Positions 34,901 to 47,019 of a stretch of DNA of 64,000 nucleotides are shown here, piece by piece. The translations under genes and the position numbers were made by a program. Under the pieces are notes generated by a model. The model saw only the letters and a program-made list of their open reading frames with translations, was not told the DNA's origin and made no database searches. Numbering within the stretch: the first letter of the stretch is position 1; the number at the start of each line of letters is the position of its first letter. Source of the stretch: Ambrosia x helenae (Eukaryota > Streptophyta > Magnoliopsida > Asterales > Asteraceae). The DNA lies in NCBI GenBank assembly GCA_030844895.1, contig CM061231.1, forward strand, positions 131,969,023 to 132,033,022, written 5' to 3'.

Positions 34901-35514
34901 AAGCAACCTCCCTTGGTGGGCCATAGGCCGGCCCCAAGGAGTGCCTTGGTGGGGTCCATCTTGCTAATTATCTCTCTATATTATGTTTAAGCTAGTTCCT
35001 TTCGGGTACCGCCCGGGTATTTCTCGAATTTTCGTCGCGTTTATCCTCAATATTAAAATACCGTTAATATTTATAAAATTATGTCCAGTTACATTACTGA
35101 TAATTTATTTCGGTTTCTGCCGGGTGAATTTACGTGTTACGCGCGTATCGGGTGCGGTACGCGCACTTTATTCGTTACCGGAAGATTCGTGCTTTAAGCT
35201 TTTACGTATGGCTTTGGGTTTCCAAAACTCATAATATTTTGTGAAAATATTATTTATTTTATATTCCGGGTGTCCGGTGTTCGTTTCGCTTATTTCAGTT
35301 TTACCGGGTAATCGCCAGTGTCCATACCGGATAGTTTTGTCTGCGCACGATCCTATCATGCTTTGCTATTAAACTCATGCATTCCTATGCATTATTTGGG
35401 AAATCCTATCTTTCTAAGGCCTCAATTAAATATTCAGCACATAATTACGGTTAATTACGTTAATCGCGTTTAATTAATTAGTACGGAATTACCTTAATTT
35501 TGCCGGTTGTTACA
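31917..35514 (-). repeat. E2 5' LTR
   Basis: 3,598 bp. It carries a 337-bp segment (35092-35428) absent from the other LTR, with TTA at both edges. It contains the hairpin array (about 32943-33580) in what would be the downstream part of the LTR. Weak TATA candidates on the minus strand lie near 35067-35074 and 34770-34778; neither is certain. Confidence 0.93.
32943..33579 (-). repeat. Hairpin array in E2 5' LTR
   Basis: Same array, offset by exactly 10,020 bp (32943-32974, 33036-33065, 33122-33153, 33222-33249, 33554-33579). If transcription starts upstream of about 33600 on the minus strand, it lies in the RNA leader. Confidence 0.9.
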
Positions 35515-35519
35515 CTAAT
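35515..35519. repeat. E2 target-site duplication, right
   Basis: CTAAT; partner of 21892-21896. Confidence 0.95.
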
Positions 35520-38500
35520 AGCAGTTTTGAAGTCTTTAGTCATCCGGGATCTACCAGAATGTTTTTCTAAAAAGAAATGTTGCTTAGAAAAATAAATTAG
35601 AAATATTTAGGATATCAGGATTAGTAAATAAAATATCAGTCGAGTAAATTTTTGGGTGCCTAAATGTCAAACCATTATAAAGTTGGTGAGAACCATAATC
35701 GTATATTAGAAATTAAAACAAATCCACCACAGGATATTACTAGAATGATTATGTGGGATAAATTAACAATTCTGTACACAGTTGTGAATTTATATGCACA
35801 TTTAATTTCTGGGAAATCTTACAGGATATTAAGGCCATATGAAATAAGAAAGAATACAGAACAGAAACCAGATATATTAAAAGAAATCAGAAAATAAATT
35901 CCAATATAAATAAGAAATGACAAAAATTTTAGAAGTATATATATATAAATAGATATAAAAAGTACAAAAGTATTCTTCGACGATTCAATCGACTTGTACG
36001 AGAGTTTTGAAATCGTATTTCATTCTCTAGAAAAACTCGTTGATTATAATCATTCGTCGCATCTCTCCGAAATTTCAGCCTTAATAATTATTCGAATCGT
36101 TAACCTCACGGTTATTCCGATAATTATAAACAGAATACGAATATTACGCTCCAACTTGAACATTCCTATGCTCGAGTTTCCAGAAGTATTATTTTTATAC
36201 CGTAATTTCCGAAATTTTTATAAAATCTAATATACTAGAAATATATAAATATTGGGTTTCTAAAGAATTTATTTCAAGTATTTAAATTAAAGATTTAATA
36301 TATTTCGCGATTATTTAAAAGGTTTTAAAATCTTTTCAGTATAATTTTGAAGTTTATTGAATTTATTATTATTTTTATAGTATTCCAGTTTTAAGTAAAA
36401 ATATATAAATACCCTCCGTCAAAATTTTAAATAAACGATTTATTTAATTTATAAAATTAAGAAAACCTGTTGATATTATAACTTATTTTTTAAAAGTATT
36501 GATAATTTTTGAAAAACCCCAGAATCTATCTCAGGTTTTATCCAAATTTATCCGTTTAACTTTAAAATTTTGATTTCAATATTTTAAGAAATCTATTTAT
36601 TTTATCAATCTGGAATAAGAAATTTATTTATTAAAAAAAAAAAAAAAAAAAAAAGAATTCCGTCACTATGAACAACTTCTACCGCGACTCTTTTTAAATA
36701 GTTATTAATTTCAAAAATAAATATCATTACGAAAAGCGAACCAGTATCACTATTATAAATTATTTCCAAAAGTTTTTTTTTTATACAAACGAACCACGAC
36801 CGTATTATTTTACCGAAATATATTTCATATTGTATTTAATGTTATTTTCATAAAAGATTTATTAATCGAATCCGTATTCGTATATATATATATATATATT
36901 AAGAGACTTTTTCCGTATAATTTTATATCTATGTTCGATTATATAATTTCTCGATATTATTCAGTATAAACGATAAATATCATATATATTCCGTTTTATA
37001 ATCTAAACCCATCTCTGTAATTATATCAAAATCTCGGTTAAAGGTCCTCCTCGATCCTTTCCAGAATTAAATAATATTTGGACAAAAATATTATTCTCGA
37101 AATTCCGTAATCAACATACGCTGATATCTGTCGGACGAAACCGAATTCTTACTCGCTCGATTATACAAAAATATAACTACCGTCTTAATTCTATGACTCG
37201 AACAAGTCAGGGGATATTAAGAAGATTGGATTGTTATATTGAATATCTTTTAACGCGATCAAATTCTTGAACGATTGACAGTCTATTTCGTTAGACTTAG
37301 ATCAACAAGTTCTATCCCGAATAATATAATCGCAAATCTAAGAGAAAATAAAGAACAGAATATCGAAATAATATGTAAGGGACACATACCTATTGTGATT
37401 AAAATAAACAAATACTGGAATGTTAGGTGAGGTGGAATAGTAATTATGGTTGCAAACATAATTATGAATGCCACAGGCACAGGAACATTCGAGTAGGAGT
37501 TTATCGAGATCACAGTATGTTGAGTCACGAACATATTAAGAGAAATAATGAGAAAGTAAATAATAAGAAGAAATATAAATCCGAACTATCAGCGTATCGT
37601 ATGTGGAAAATACGACCACAAAATTGGCAATATAGTTAAAATTCCTTCGTGAATACAACTAAGAATATATTCGCAGAATAGAAACCATCGATTGGTTAAA
37701 TTCTATAAATCAAAGAAATCAGTTTATTGATTTTGATTGCCAACCAAAGCCAGTTATATATGTCCTCTGTGTAATCCCTGCGGCAAAGGATATCCGGACC
37801 CTTACAGAAGGTATATTCGGACATTTGCCGCCAAGTCACAGGATTCTTTGTAAGGATATATGACACTATGAAAGAATCTTCTCAGTCACTTCTGTATAAA
37901 AACTCGCGTGAGTTATTGTACGATTGAATTGGTAAAACGGTTAAGTGTTACCAAGTTGAAATTCATGAATAAGAAGTGATGAGAGAATTGTTAAATCTTT
38001 AAAATATAACGGACATAAATTTATATGGATTCAGAAACCGGAACGGTAGAATCCAATGAATTATTAAAAAGAAATAATTTATCGAATATATAGAAATACG
38101 ATTAAATACCAATTGGAATCGCGTAGAGATTCACAAGGTATAATCGAAATAAAAACGAAAAATGAATAGAATTATGCTCATTTTTCCAGTGAAACTCTCC
38201 GGCCAAGGAATGACGAATTTCCAGTTCCGAATTAAAGGTCGTGAGAGATAATTTGAAATATCACTGTTCTGGCAAGAATTATCTATATGAATATCCCGAC
38301 GAAATAAGCCTTGCTTATAATGAGTTGGAGTAAGAAGATATGATATATTGCCTATATATAAGTCTATCGGAACGTGTTTCCAGACATTAACAATATAGAA
38401 TTTAATCGAATACATAAATATAAAGGAATTATTCCAAACAAACGTATATTATAGAAATACTGAATTTATAGTGTGTGCTATAGATATTAGCAGTATTTGC

Positions 38501-39681
38501 TTGGATATAAAAGAATATGAATAGATAAATAAAAGAATATAAATCGAAAAATAAGAAAAACTATAAATTGAAAAGACATCCGATATGTCTGAAAAAATAG
38601 AAAGGCATCCGATATGCCAAGAAATATAATTATCAAAATAAGAATATAAACATTAAAAGAAATTATCAAATAGAATATAAGTCGTACGAAAACGACTAGA
38701 AATTTTATAAGAAATATTTTACCGAGAGTGTATCGAATCCCGAATTAGAATTAAGAAAGAATTCTACAGAAATAGTGAATGCGATAAGTATAGTAATCCG
38801 GAATGATAATCATGATTTTGAGAAAGACTGAATGATGCATTGTTCTTAGAATTTCAAAGTCAAAAGAATCGTAATGATGACTGTTACCAGTAGATTCTGA
38901 GACTATAAAGAGAAAGTTACATATATTGACTGTAGAATTGTGAAAGACTTCGTTCACAATAATACACTAAGAAAAGTCAAAATAATATGTATTAGACACA
39001 ATGCAGTTAATCATCAATGAAATAGTCAGTAAGACTATTATAGATGATTTAAGAGAAATCTCAATCATCAATGAATTAGTCTTTTCCGGTACCTTTAAAA
39101 ATTCAGAGAAGATACGTCTAGTAATTTGAGAAACCTCCTAAGTATGTCCACAAATGGAGATAACCTAGAGATCAACCATATAGATAGAACTTAAAGGATA
39201 GAATTTATAAGAATTAATCTGATAGTTACCAAGATTATCCCTACTCTTTAAGAATCGGAATTACAATGATGGTAAATTCTAAAGTTCGAATAAAAGAGGT
39301 AGTAGCTCGGATCCCGTTCAAATCGTGATAACGAAGGGACTTCCGTATCTATCTCCTAAGAACTATCTAGAATCCATCATTGTAAATGAATCCGGATATC
39401 AAACGATGAAAATATAGTATCAATACGAGAACCTCTAATAGTCATATCGAAATCATACAGATAATCCATGTATCTGAAATAATATGACTATAGCAAGAAA
39501 GGTTAAAACGTAATTAGAAATATGATCAAGATGTAGTCGTACAGATTGACATTTCTAATATTGAATTGATACAAGATCGATTTCCTCGCAAACCATAAGA
39601 ACCAATCATGTCTCGATAACAAGTATTTTGTTCTAATTATAACGTCCTTATAGATTAAGGATATAAAGGACAAGATCATTC
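35520..39681 (+). other. E3 non-coding interior
   Basis: About 4.2 kb, AT-rich, no ORF above 95 codons and no readable gag, RT or integrase motif on either strand. Contains a long A-run (36632-36653) and a TA run (36882-36898). It may be functional RNA packaging/priming sequence of a LARD, or an interior degraded beyond recognition. Confidence 0.7.
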
Positions 39682-39701
39682 AAATTTCGGGGACGAAATT
39701 T
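39682..39701 (+). other. E3 pre-PPT hairpin
   Basis: 8-bp stem AAATTTCG/CGAAATTT with loop GGGA, 3 nt before the PPT. Confidence 0.85.
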
Positions 39702-39704
39702 CCT

Positions 39705-39717
39705 AAGGGGGGGAGAT
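39705..39717 (+). other. E3 polypurine tract
   Basis: AAGGGGGGGAGAT abutting the 3' LTR. Confidence 0.93.
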
Positions 39718-41971
39718 TGTAACACCTCGAAGTCTCGAAGTGATTACGTCACCTTACGTGTCTTCTAAACGGGTCGGGTCGGACCTGACCACCCGATTAC
39801 TAAATTAAATATTCAAGTTCGAATCTCGCGATCAACCGTTTCAACCGAATATATATATATATATATAATAATTATTGAATTATTATTTTCACGGTTAAAC
39901 GCTCCTTATCTGTTATTAACCCGCTGCCAAACGCCTATTATTCTCTTGTTATACTCGTTACCAATTATCGCGAGTTCTAGTAATTATCCCTGTTACCAAA
40001 CACCCGCTATTTTTCTATCCCTTTATAAACCCCTCTCTGCCCCTCATCTCGCTCTCTCTCTGTTCAGTATACATACACACACAAAGTGTGTGATTGTGAA
40101 AAGCCCTCACCGGAGACCAATGGCCGGCCACCGCCGCCTCTGTCTCCGGCCAACCTCTCCGGCCACCGCTGCCACCTCCTTCTTTCCGATAACAACCCGG
40201 TAAGTTACTATTATTGTTTCATCATCAATCCCGAATCCTCTTTCTCCTCTGTTCCGGTCCGGTTAACCCACTTTCTCCGATAAACATCACTTAACAACAC
40301 CATCCCTCTTCTTCTATTTTCTGCATAACACACCCGCACAACACACGGTATGTGTGTGCGCGATAAGAATATCAACCGGTCACCGGAGATGGTGACCGGT
40401 ACCGGCGTTCCCTTTCTTCTTCCAATGATATAGCTAAACCCGATAAACCTTCCTTTCTATTTGAGTCACCGGTAACCACCCTTGAACCAACCCTCTGTTC
40501 TGTTTTGTAACCAAGGCGGCCACCGGTCATGGTGACTGATGTCTGTGACCATTGAGTAACCAACAACAACCCTTTTGTTATTAACCCTTAACTGATCAGC
40601 CGATTGGGTTCCCCCAGGAACTGATTTTGGAGTTTGGTTATTGATGGTTATCCTTTTGTTATTGGTTATGATCCTTTGATTGTTAATAAATCGTTATGAT
40701 TATTGTTGTAGGGTATCAAATCGGGAAGACGGGTCCGATACCCGGTTCGGTACAACTTCCGGTTAATCTCCGAGTCCGGTTATAAATCCGGTAAGGGAAA
40801 GTGATTGGTTCCTAAGTTATGCGATCTTTTAATCTATTTATTAACACGGTGATTATATTGATTGCGAGGTACCGATCATTGAATTGGAAGAATACGAGTC
40901 GTCGCCGAGTCGACTCAGTGACTCGGTCAACACCCGGAATAGAAACCGGTCCAATAGCTAGACGAGGAATATTATTAGAATTATATGAATATATATATAT
41001 ATAATACGAATAACGTACGGACTTGATAATAATAATAAGAGACTAATAATTATATATAAAATATATACGTTTATATATAAGATTCGATATATAAAATGAT
41101 ATACTAAACTCGAGTAAGTTATGTCTAGAGTTCTTTTAGGTTCGCGTGCCAAGCTGTAAAGGCCAGCTTTGTTTCTTTTTGCCTAGATTGCCCAAACCCC
41201 GAGTTTAGGACTATCTAATATATACCGGATTCCATATATATAAATTGTATATATGATATATATCCTAAGTATTACAATCTAACAAGTCCCACGCGTAAAA
41301 CGTATCAATATATATATATATGAAATATAATTGTAATAAGATGATTAGCAGAAGATATAACGCAAACAAGTGAGTATCGTGAACTCCCCACTTTTACTGT
41401 TTTATTAAGTGTTTTCGGGGAAATACATGTCATTTATAAGAAAACATAATGCTTTACATAAAAGAATAACTATTAATAGAAGTTATATAAAGGGGCAATA
41501 GAAACAACGAGGACAGTACTGGACGGTATCGCCATTTCCTTTCTTGTCCAACTAGAGGACAAGAACCAGTTTTACCCGAGTAGAGGGTAGAAATAATCAT
41601 ATATTATCACAAGCAGAGTGATACCATAGACAGGAATGGCAACTCATAGAATATAATCGAAATAATAGACATATAATCGAATTAATAGAATATATAGTTC
41701 CCCTCCAGAAATAGAATTGTAAAGCATGTTTATAAAAGAATATTTTAAATAAAAGAATCATAAATAAACGAACTGGCCATTCACTTTATAAAATACACGA
41801 CCTCACCAACTTTATGTTGACATAAACTATTTTTGACATGTGTTCAGGTAACCCAACAGATATGATGACGTGGATCCTGGAAGACTACAAGACTGTTATT
41901 ACCCTGGATTCCGCTGTGTAACTCCGATAACCCAACCCGACAACCCGGCCACATCAGCCAGGGTTGTTACA
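39718..41971 (+). repeat. E3 3' LTR
   Basis: 2,254 bp. By eye about 14 substitutions and a few microsatellite length changes against the 5' LTR, roughly 0.6 percent. TATA box at 40024-40030. Confidence 0.95.
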
Positions 41972-41976
41972 TTTTG
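41972..41976. repeat. E3 target-site duplication, right
   Basis: TTTTG; partner of 19607-19611. Confidence 0.95.
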
Positions 41977-44086
41977 GTTTTAAAATAAAACGATAAAAAT
42001 GGTAGAGATAGTAAGTATGCACATCTCGGGGACCCTCCGTAAAAGTAGTCGATTTTATTAATAAAAATAATATTAAGTTTAATTATTGGTGAGGAGGACA
42101 GGGTGAACGGTCCCTTCAGAGTTGGGGATGAGAAAAGAAATATATAAGGGATGACGTTCTGGAAACTCTATGAGTCATGCACAAAGGAAGTGTACGAGTC
42201 CCCATAAAGGTATCTTCATACTACTGCCCGTAAGCTGTCATTCTGCTGTTGACAATGTGGTTAACCAACTCACACTCCCATGTTGCTTTTGGAAAGTTTG
42301 ACTCTAAGCTTAGAGAAACGGTGCCACTAGTGAGTGGTGTGTCGAGGATGCGCATTATCGCATAACTTCAAGATGCGCATTACCGCATAACAATGAAGAT
42401 GCGCGTTCCCGCATAACTATGAAGACTTTTATTATCACCGTTTGAGTCCTGCATTTTCAGGTACTTCCCAAACCACCGCCAAGCCACTCGTTTAAGCACC
42501 AAGTCCTCTGATTTATCTTCTTAAATTAAAATAGAGACTTAACTTCCAACCAGGAACACCGTGCACTTCACGTAGCTCTCGCTTTCCATACCGAAGGATC
42601 TCTCTTACAGTCAAACCTAGAAACAGCGTATCCCTTAAGTAGGTTAAGGGCTTTGAACACCGAAGGATCTCTCTTATAGTCAGCATGAGGGACAATGTAT
42701 CATCTAAGAAGACTAACGACTTAGTACTAATAAGGACTAGATATAATATTCTTGTTTTATTTATCTTAAAAGTGACAACTTAAATAATTATTGATCAAGT
42801 AAATATAAGTTTCGTTTAGTGATTGTGTGACTTAAGAAACCCAACCCATAACCTCCTGAGATGAATGAAATCCTAAACAAAGGTGGAACATAATCCTAAA
42901 GGTGTGCAATCCAAAGGTCACTGGTGCACCCATAGGTAATCCCCCCTTGCCAAGAAAGTCACTCATAGATCTGGTAAGAACCAGAAATGTGTCACTCAGA
43001 TCTGGTCCACTTCAAAAGCCAGTGCTTAGAACCGGGTTTGGATATCAGAAGCTTGAAGGATCTGTCTCACTACCGGTTTCCTTGTCTTGGATCTAGCTCA
43101 GGACTACCAGAAGCCGATTGAACCCCTTGATAGTTTATTTTATGATTTAAGTTAGGGTTGTTTTAGAGGTTTATTAAGTTAAACACTTATTGAACCTGTC
43201 ATAAAGATAAATAAACAAGAACTAGTTAAGAAGATAAACACACCGAATAACTAAAAATAACTACTACTAATAATAAAAAGTCTACATATCGAAATAGGTA
43301 CGGAGAATAATAGATGGATACAACCATAACCGGTGATCATCACAAGAACATGGATGCTTCAGACTCATAGACAAGCTTTCCACCTCAGAAATCCTATGTA
43401 TCTAATATGATCATCACGACCCTCAATGTTTTATTGCATGTAACTACTCTACGATTTCATTCTCAGCCAAGATAATCAAGGTAGGACGAGGCCTTATCTT
43501 GGTGGGATGTTAGGATGGCCCTAAGGCCTCCCACAAGACCCCAAGATCTCTGGAAGAAGTTTGGAAGTCGGCCCAAGAAGGCACAGGAAGGAATATAAAA
43601 TGATTGAGTGAGGCTAGCTATTTATAGAGATGCCAGGGGGTGCACGGTCGTGGCATATGGTAGGGCACGGGTGTGCACTGCCCCATGTATGTTTTTGTTG
43701 CTGCAGATCTATCTTGTCTGTACTTTATGTCGTGCACGGGCATGCCAGGTGGTGTGCACGGGCATGCAGGATGACAAACTGAGTTTTCTTGTCTCCCAAG
43801 TTGGCTGCTTTATCTTCGTACAAGTGTGCATCTGCGTGCTGGGTCAGTCACGGGTCATTTTTATCACTATTTATGTTCGAGAAGGATTCTGAACATGCTT
43901 CGGGTCTTGTACTCTCATGAATATCCAGTTTTTAGCTAATTTTGCCCGAAAATCGTTCTTTTTCGGGTTGGAGCTCCAATTTCCTAAAAAATACAAATAG
44001 GAACGATTTAGTAGCTATAATTATCAATTTCAGCTCAATTTTGTCCTATTTTGAGACTATTTATGCATGTTTTTATGTGAATTTTA
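41977..44086. other. Unassigned DNA between E3 and E5
   Basis: No protein recognised in 2.1 kb. A 26-bp tandem array lies at 42347-42423. The motif CCGAAGGATCTCTCTTA recurs twice (42593 and 42661). Copies of GTGCACGGGCATGC lie near 43733-43765. A TATTTATAGAG stretch at 43618 looks like a TATA box, so part may be an LTR or UTR of an unknown element. Confidence 0.4.
42347..42423. repeat. Three 25-26-bp tandem repeats
   Basis: Units GATGCGCATTATCGCATAAC, GATGCGCATTACCGCATAAC and GATGCGCGTTCCCGCATAAC, each plus 5-6 bases. ATGCG and its inverse CGCAT within each unit can pair. Confidence 0.9.
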
Positions 44087-44378
44087 TGACAGATGAGGCA
44101 TCTTCATGATTCTATGTGGGCTGTCATCTTCGCTTGTTACAGAGACGGCCCATGCAAGTATAAATACCTTGCATAGGGTGTCGGGTAGGGTTGGTTGGTC
44201 AAGTGCTTTTAATTGATATTATCTCTACTGAAAGTTATCAATAGACAAGCCGGTTTTAAAGTATTTTCGTGTTCTTATTATTTTGTTCGATTCCTCATTT
44301 GTATAAACATCTATCAAGGGATTCCGCACCTTGATATATCTGATCTTACTTGTAATCGATCCATTCCACGGACCTACA
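44087..44378 (+). repeat. E5: copia-type 5' LTR (tentative start)
   Basis: TGACAG...CCTACA, about 292 bp, ending 2 nt before a primer site. TATA box TATAAATA at 44159-44166. The left end is inferred from TG and the expected place upstream of the TATA box; no partner LTR is in the window. Confidence 0.55.
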
Positions 44379-44380
44379 AT

Positions 44381-44392
44381 TGGTATCAAAGC
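44381..44392 (+). other. E5 primer-binding site
   Basis: TGGTATCAAAGC, a common copia variant of the tRNA-iMet complement. Confidence 0.75.
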
Positions 44393-44928
44393 ATTTATGA
44401 TCGATTGTATGGTTCAAGTTTGATTGTTGCAAAGATTGAATCGATTGAAACTCGTTTTACATTAAAATATTATGTTTTCGGGTTGTTTTAATCATTCTTG
44501 GTCACTACCAATCGTTCTCAGTATTTTCCAGTGGCTTAAAGGCGTTTTTGGTCAAAATCGATCTCTAGGGTTCGTCACAGTTAAGATTAACGAACTTAGG
44601 GTTTTAACGAAGATATCTTATCTTCGTTTAGAGCATCTTCATTTTGGTCCAACTTCGTTTTAAGCATCTTCATTTTCATTCAAGTTCGTTTTCAGGCATC
44701 TTCGCCTGATAGTATCTTCATTTGTCTGTAACTTCGTTGGGTATCTTCATGAATCTGCTATCATCGTTTCTCTTGTCTAACGATCAGAATCATACTCGGC
44801 CTTGACATTGGACTGTTGATTGGACTTTGGACTTGAACATTGGACTTACAACTTACACTTGGACACTAAAACAAGCATAAATTTTATTAAACCTTAATAA
44901 AATATCGACTTTAAATAAGTTAATCGAA

Positions 44929-45055
44929 ATGGACCATGAAGTAGGAAAGTCTAACTCACCACCAAAAATGATTTCAGTTAACGATTACTATTGGTGGAAA
45001 GACAGGTTCGAAGAATGGGTTACGTTTTATAATATGAGAGCATGGATATGCATCA
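44929..45055 (+). pseudogene. E5 copia gag, N-terminal fragment
   Basis: Open from the ATG for 42 codons up to the insertion of E6 at 45056. The pattern ISVNDYYWWKDRFEEWV matches the start of copia Gag proteins, where an aromatic-rich Y-W-K-F-E segment opens the UBN2-type domain. The rest of E5 is not in the window and should lie right of E6 if still present. The leader 44570-44770 carries repeated CATCTTCAT/ACTTCGTT motifs. Confidence 0.6.
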
Positions 45056-45365
45056 TGTATGATCTTAGGATCCTCAAATCTACAAAGAGATTGATCAAAC
45101 AAGTTTGATTCAGGTGCGGAATCCCTGAATCAATCACAATAATGATAATCAAACAATCAAAACACAGAAATCATCTTTCAAAGGTTTTTCTCATTCATAA
45201 ATAACTCAAATTACACGTTTTTAATAATGTTTACAATCAGATATGACGTGAAAATAAGTTGACAAAACACTAGGGAGAGACACAAAACAGGAGGGAATAA
45301 AATGACTAACAACTAACTTTCAAAAATTGCTTAACCTATTTATAGGCCTGCACATTCGCCCATAC
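45056..45365 (-). repeat. E6 3' LTR, distal part
   Basis: On the minus strand it has GGGCGAATG, a TATA box (45337-45344), then an AT-rich transcribed-looking part with GGATTCCGCACCTGAATC, and ends in CATACA. TG at 45056 (plus strand) marks the terminus. The other part of the same LTR is 51640-51779. Confidence 0.7.
45337..45344 (-). promoter_or_regulatory. E6 LTR TATA box
   Basis: Minus strand TATAAATA in the context GCCTATAAATAGG, just behind GGGCGAATG. Confidence 0.6.
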
Positions 45366-46384
45366 TAGCTCAAGTCATCCAGTTTAACGGCAACGGGAAC
45401 GGTAACGGCAACGGGAATGGAAATGGAAACCACAACGGGAATGGGAATGGTCTTCCAGCCTGCACTCTCAAGCACTTTAATTCTTGTAATCCCCCAAAGT
45501 TTAGTGGTGAAGAAGGAGCTACAGGACTCCTACAATGGTTTGAGGGTATTGAAAATACCTTCATCAACAGTGAGTGTCCCGATAACTTTAAGGTCCGTTA
45601 TGCTATGAGTGTTCTTCACAAACGAGCACTCACTTGGTGGAATGAGGAAAAGCGTACCCGAGGAGCTGAAGTTGCACTTACTATGACGTGGGATCAAGTC
45701 AAGGAGATAATGAAAGATGAATTTTGCCCACGTAACGAGATCAAGAAATTAGAAGATGAGTTCCACACCCTTGCTCAAGATAGTGGGGAATACCTTGCCT
45801 ACAATACCCGCTTTCATGAGCTTAGCTTATTGTTACCCCACAAAGTCACTCCCCTGCCGGTAGCCATCGAGAAGTACATCGGTGGTCTGCCCATGCAAAT
45901 CCTGGACACGGTGTGGGGAAGGAATCCTGCCACCTTGGAGGAAGCCAAACATTTAGCAGCTACCTTAACTGATAATCACGTAAAGAACGGGACCTTAGTT
46001 CGGAAAGGCAATAAAACAAGTATTGTAGCCGCGGTAACTACTGAAAACCAGAAGCGTAAGGCCAGGGATCCTAATGTCAACCTCACCACCCAAGCTTCTA
46101 ACAAGAAACCCTATATAGGAAACTATCCATTGTGTAACACATGCAACCGACATCATCCCACTGCTTCAGCATGTCGCTTGTGTACCAATTGTGGAAAGTA
46201 TGGCCATCTGGTCAACGCGTGTCGTGAGACCCCAAATCCTAATGCCAACCAACCCATCAAACCAGCTCAGGCTACTAATCCTAATCGATACAACTATGGT
46301 CAGTGCTATGAGTGTGGAGACCCAAATCACTTCCGTAACCGATGCCCTAAACTAAACAGAGATCAAGACCCTCCAGCTACTTAA
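45366..46384 (+). pseudogene. E4 gag, left copy, 5'-truncated
   Basis: Starts inside the Asn/Gly repeat part of Gag and runs open to TAA 46382-46384. Contains the Ty3-type Gag core (ALTWWNEEKRTRGAEVALTM, EYLAYNTRFHELSLLLPHKV) and three Cys motifs: CNTCNRHHPTASAC, CTNCGKYGHLVNAC and CYECGDPNHFRNRC, the last two of CCHC type. It lacks the first 60 codons present in the right copy. Gag coats the RNA and forms the particle. No protease or RT follows in the 670 bp before the PPT. Confidence 0.85.
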
Positions 46385-46610
46385 CAACATGTCCCACCAT
46401 TCGAACATTGTTTGCTTTTATTCTATGTATTGACGTTATTTGATTCAAGTAATAAATTCTAGTATTGAAATTTTTTTTTTTCTGAAAGTTGTTTACATGA
46501 TTGTTTGAATGTGAACTAATTATATAAATCTATACAACTACAACTCATATACTGTGCTTGTTATACTTGCTTGCATAAACATGTTATCAATTTGCAATCT
46601 ATGTGTCATC

Positions 46611-46790
46611 ATGCCTTTTCAACAGTCGGGAGAGGCCCTACAACCTGCTCCACGACTGATGGAGGCTATCGAACCTACTCAACGATTGGTAGAGGTCACT
46701 ATGCCTTTTCAACAGTCGGGAGAGGCCCTACAACCTACTCCACGACTGGTGGAGGCTATCGGACCTGCTCAACAATCGGTGGAGTCATAG
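46611..46790 (+). repeat. Two 90-bp tandem repeats behind E4 gag
   Basis: Units 46611-46700 and 46701-46790. The period is a multiple of three, so a small ORF (46554-46790) carries a 30-residue repeat starting MPFQQSGEALQP. Whether it is translated is unknown. The right copy of the region is cut off within the first unit. Confidence 0.85.
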
Positions 46791-47019
46791 AAGGACGCAA
46801 AACTTTAATGTAAGGTAAATTGGTGTTTATGGTCCGGAACGTAATCATGAATTTACAGGTACATTAAGGTAGTGTGAAATTCTATCAAGGTTATAAACTA
46901 TAGTTCTCTGGTAGTTCATCAACCCACACAAAACATGAGACAATTTATTCTATTCATGTCATATTATAATCCAATTCACAACTATGTTCATTTTTACCTT
47001 CAACCATGTGTTTTCAATA

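Larger units (their letters stand above)
21897..35514 (-). mobile_element. E2: Ty3/gypsy chromovirus with accessory ORF, young and intact
   Basis: 13.6-kb element inserted in E3 in the opposite orientation, with CTAAT duplications (21892-21896 and 35515-35519). Read on the minus strand it has LTR, primer site, a 480-codon extra ORF, gag exon 1, a 79-nt intron, an uninterrupted gag-pol, pre-PPT hairpin, PPT, LTR. By eye the LTRs differ by about 4 substitutions over 3.26 kb plus one 337-bp indel. All catalytic motifs are present. It could be autonomous. Confidence 0.95.
19612..41971 (+). mobile_element. E3: gypsy-type LARD, split by E2
   Basis: LTRs TGTAACACC...GTTGTTACA flank a tRNA-iMet primer site at the left and a G-rich polypurine tract at the right. 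TTTTG duplications lie at 19607-19611 and 41972-41976. Without the nested E2 it is about 8.7 kb. The own interior (about 4.2 kb, 35520-39717) has no recognisable gag or pol, so it fits the large retrotransposon derivative (LARD) class and needs enzymes in trans. The pre-PPT hairpin and PPT resemble those of chromoviruses. Confidence 0.92.

Noticed and set aside
34546..34959. 137-codon ORF in the E2 LTR (also 24526-24939)
   Set aside because: Present in both LTRs, no recognised motif, low-complexity end; probably leader sequence. Translation cannot be excluded.
19612..41971. Segmental duplication of 2.2 kb at 19.6 and 39.7 kb, and of 3.3 kb at 21.9 and 31.9 kb
   Set aside because: TG...CA ends, primer sites, polypurine tracts and 5-bp flanks show both pairs to be LTRs.
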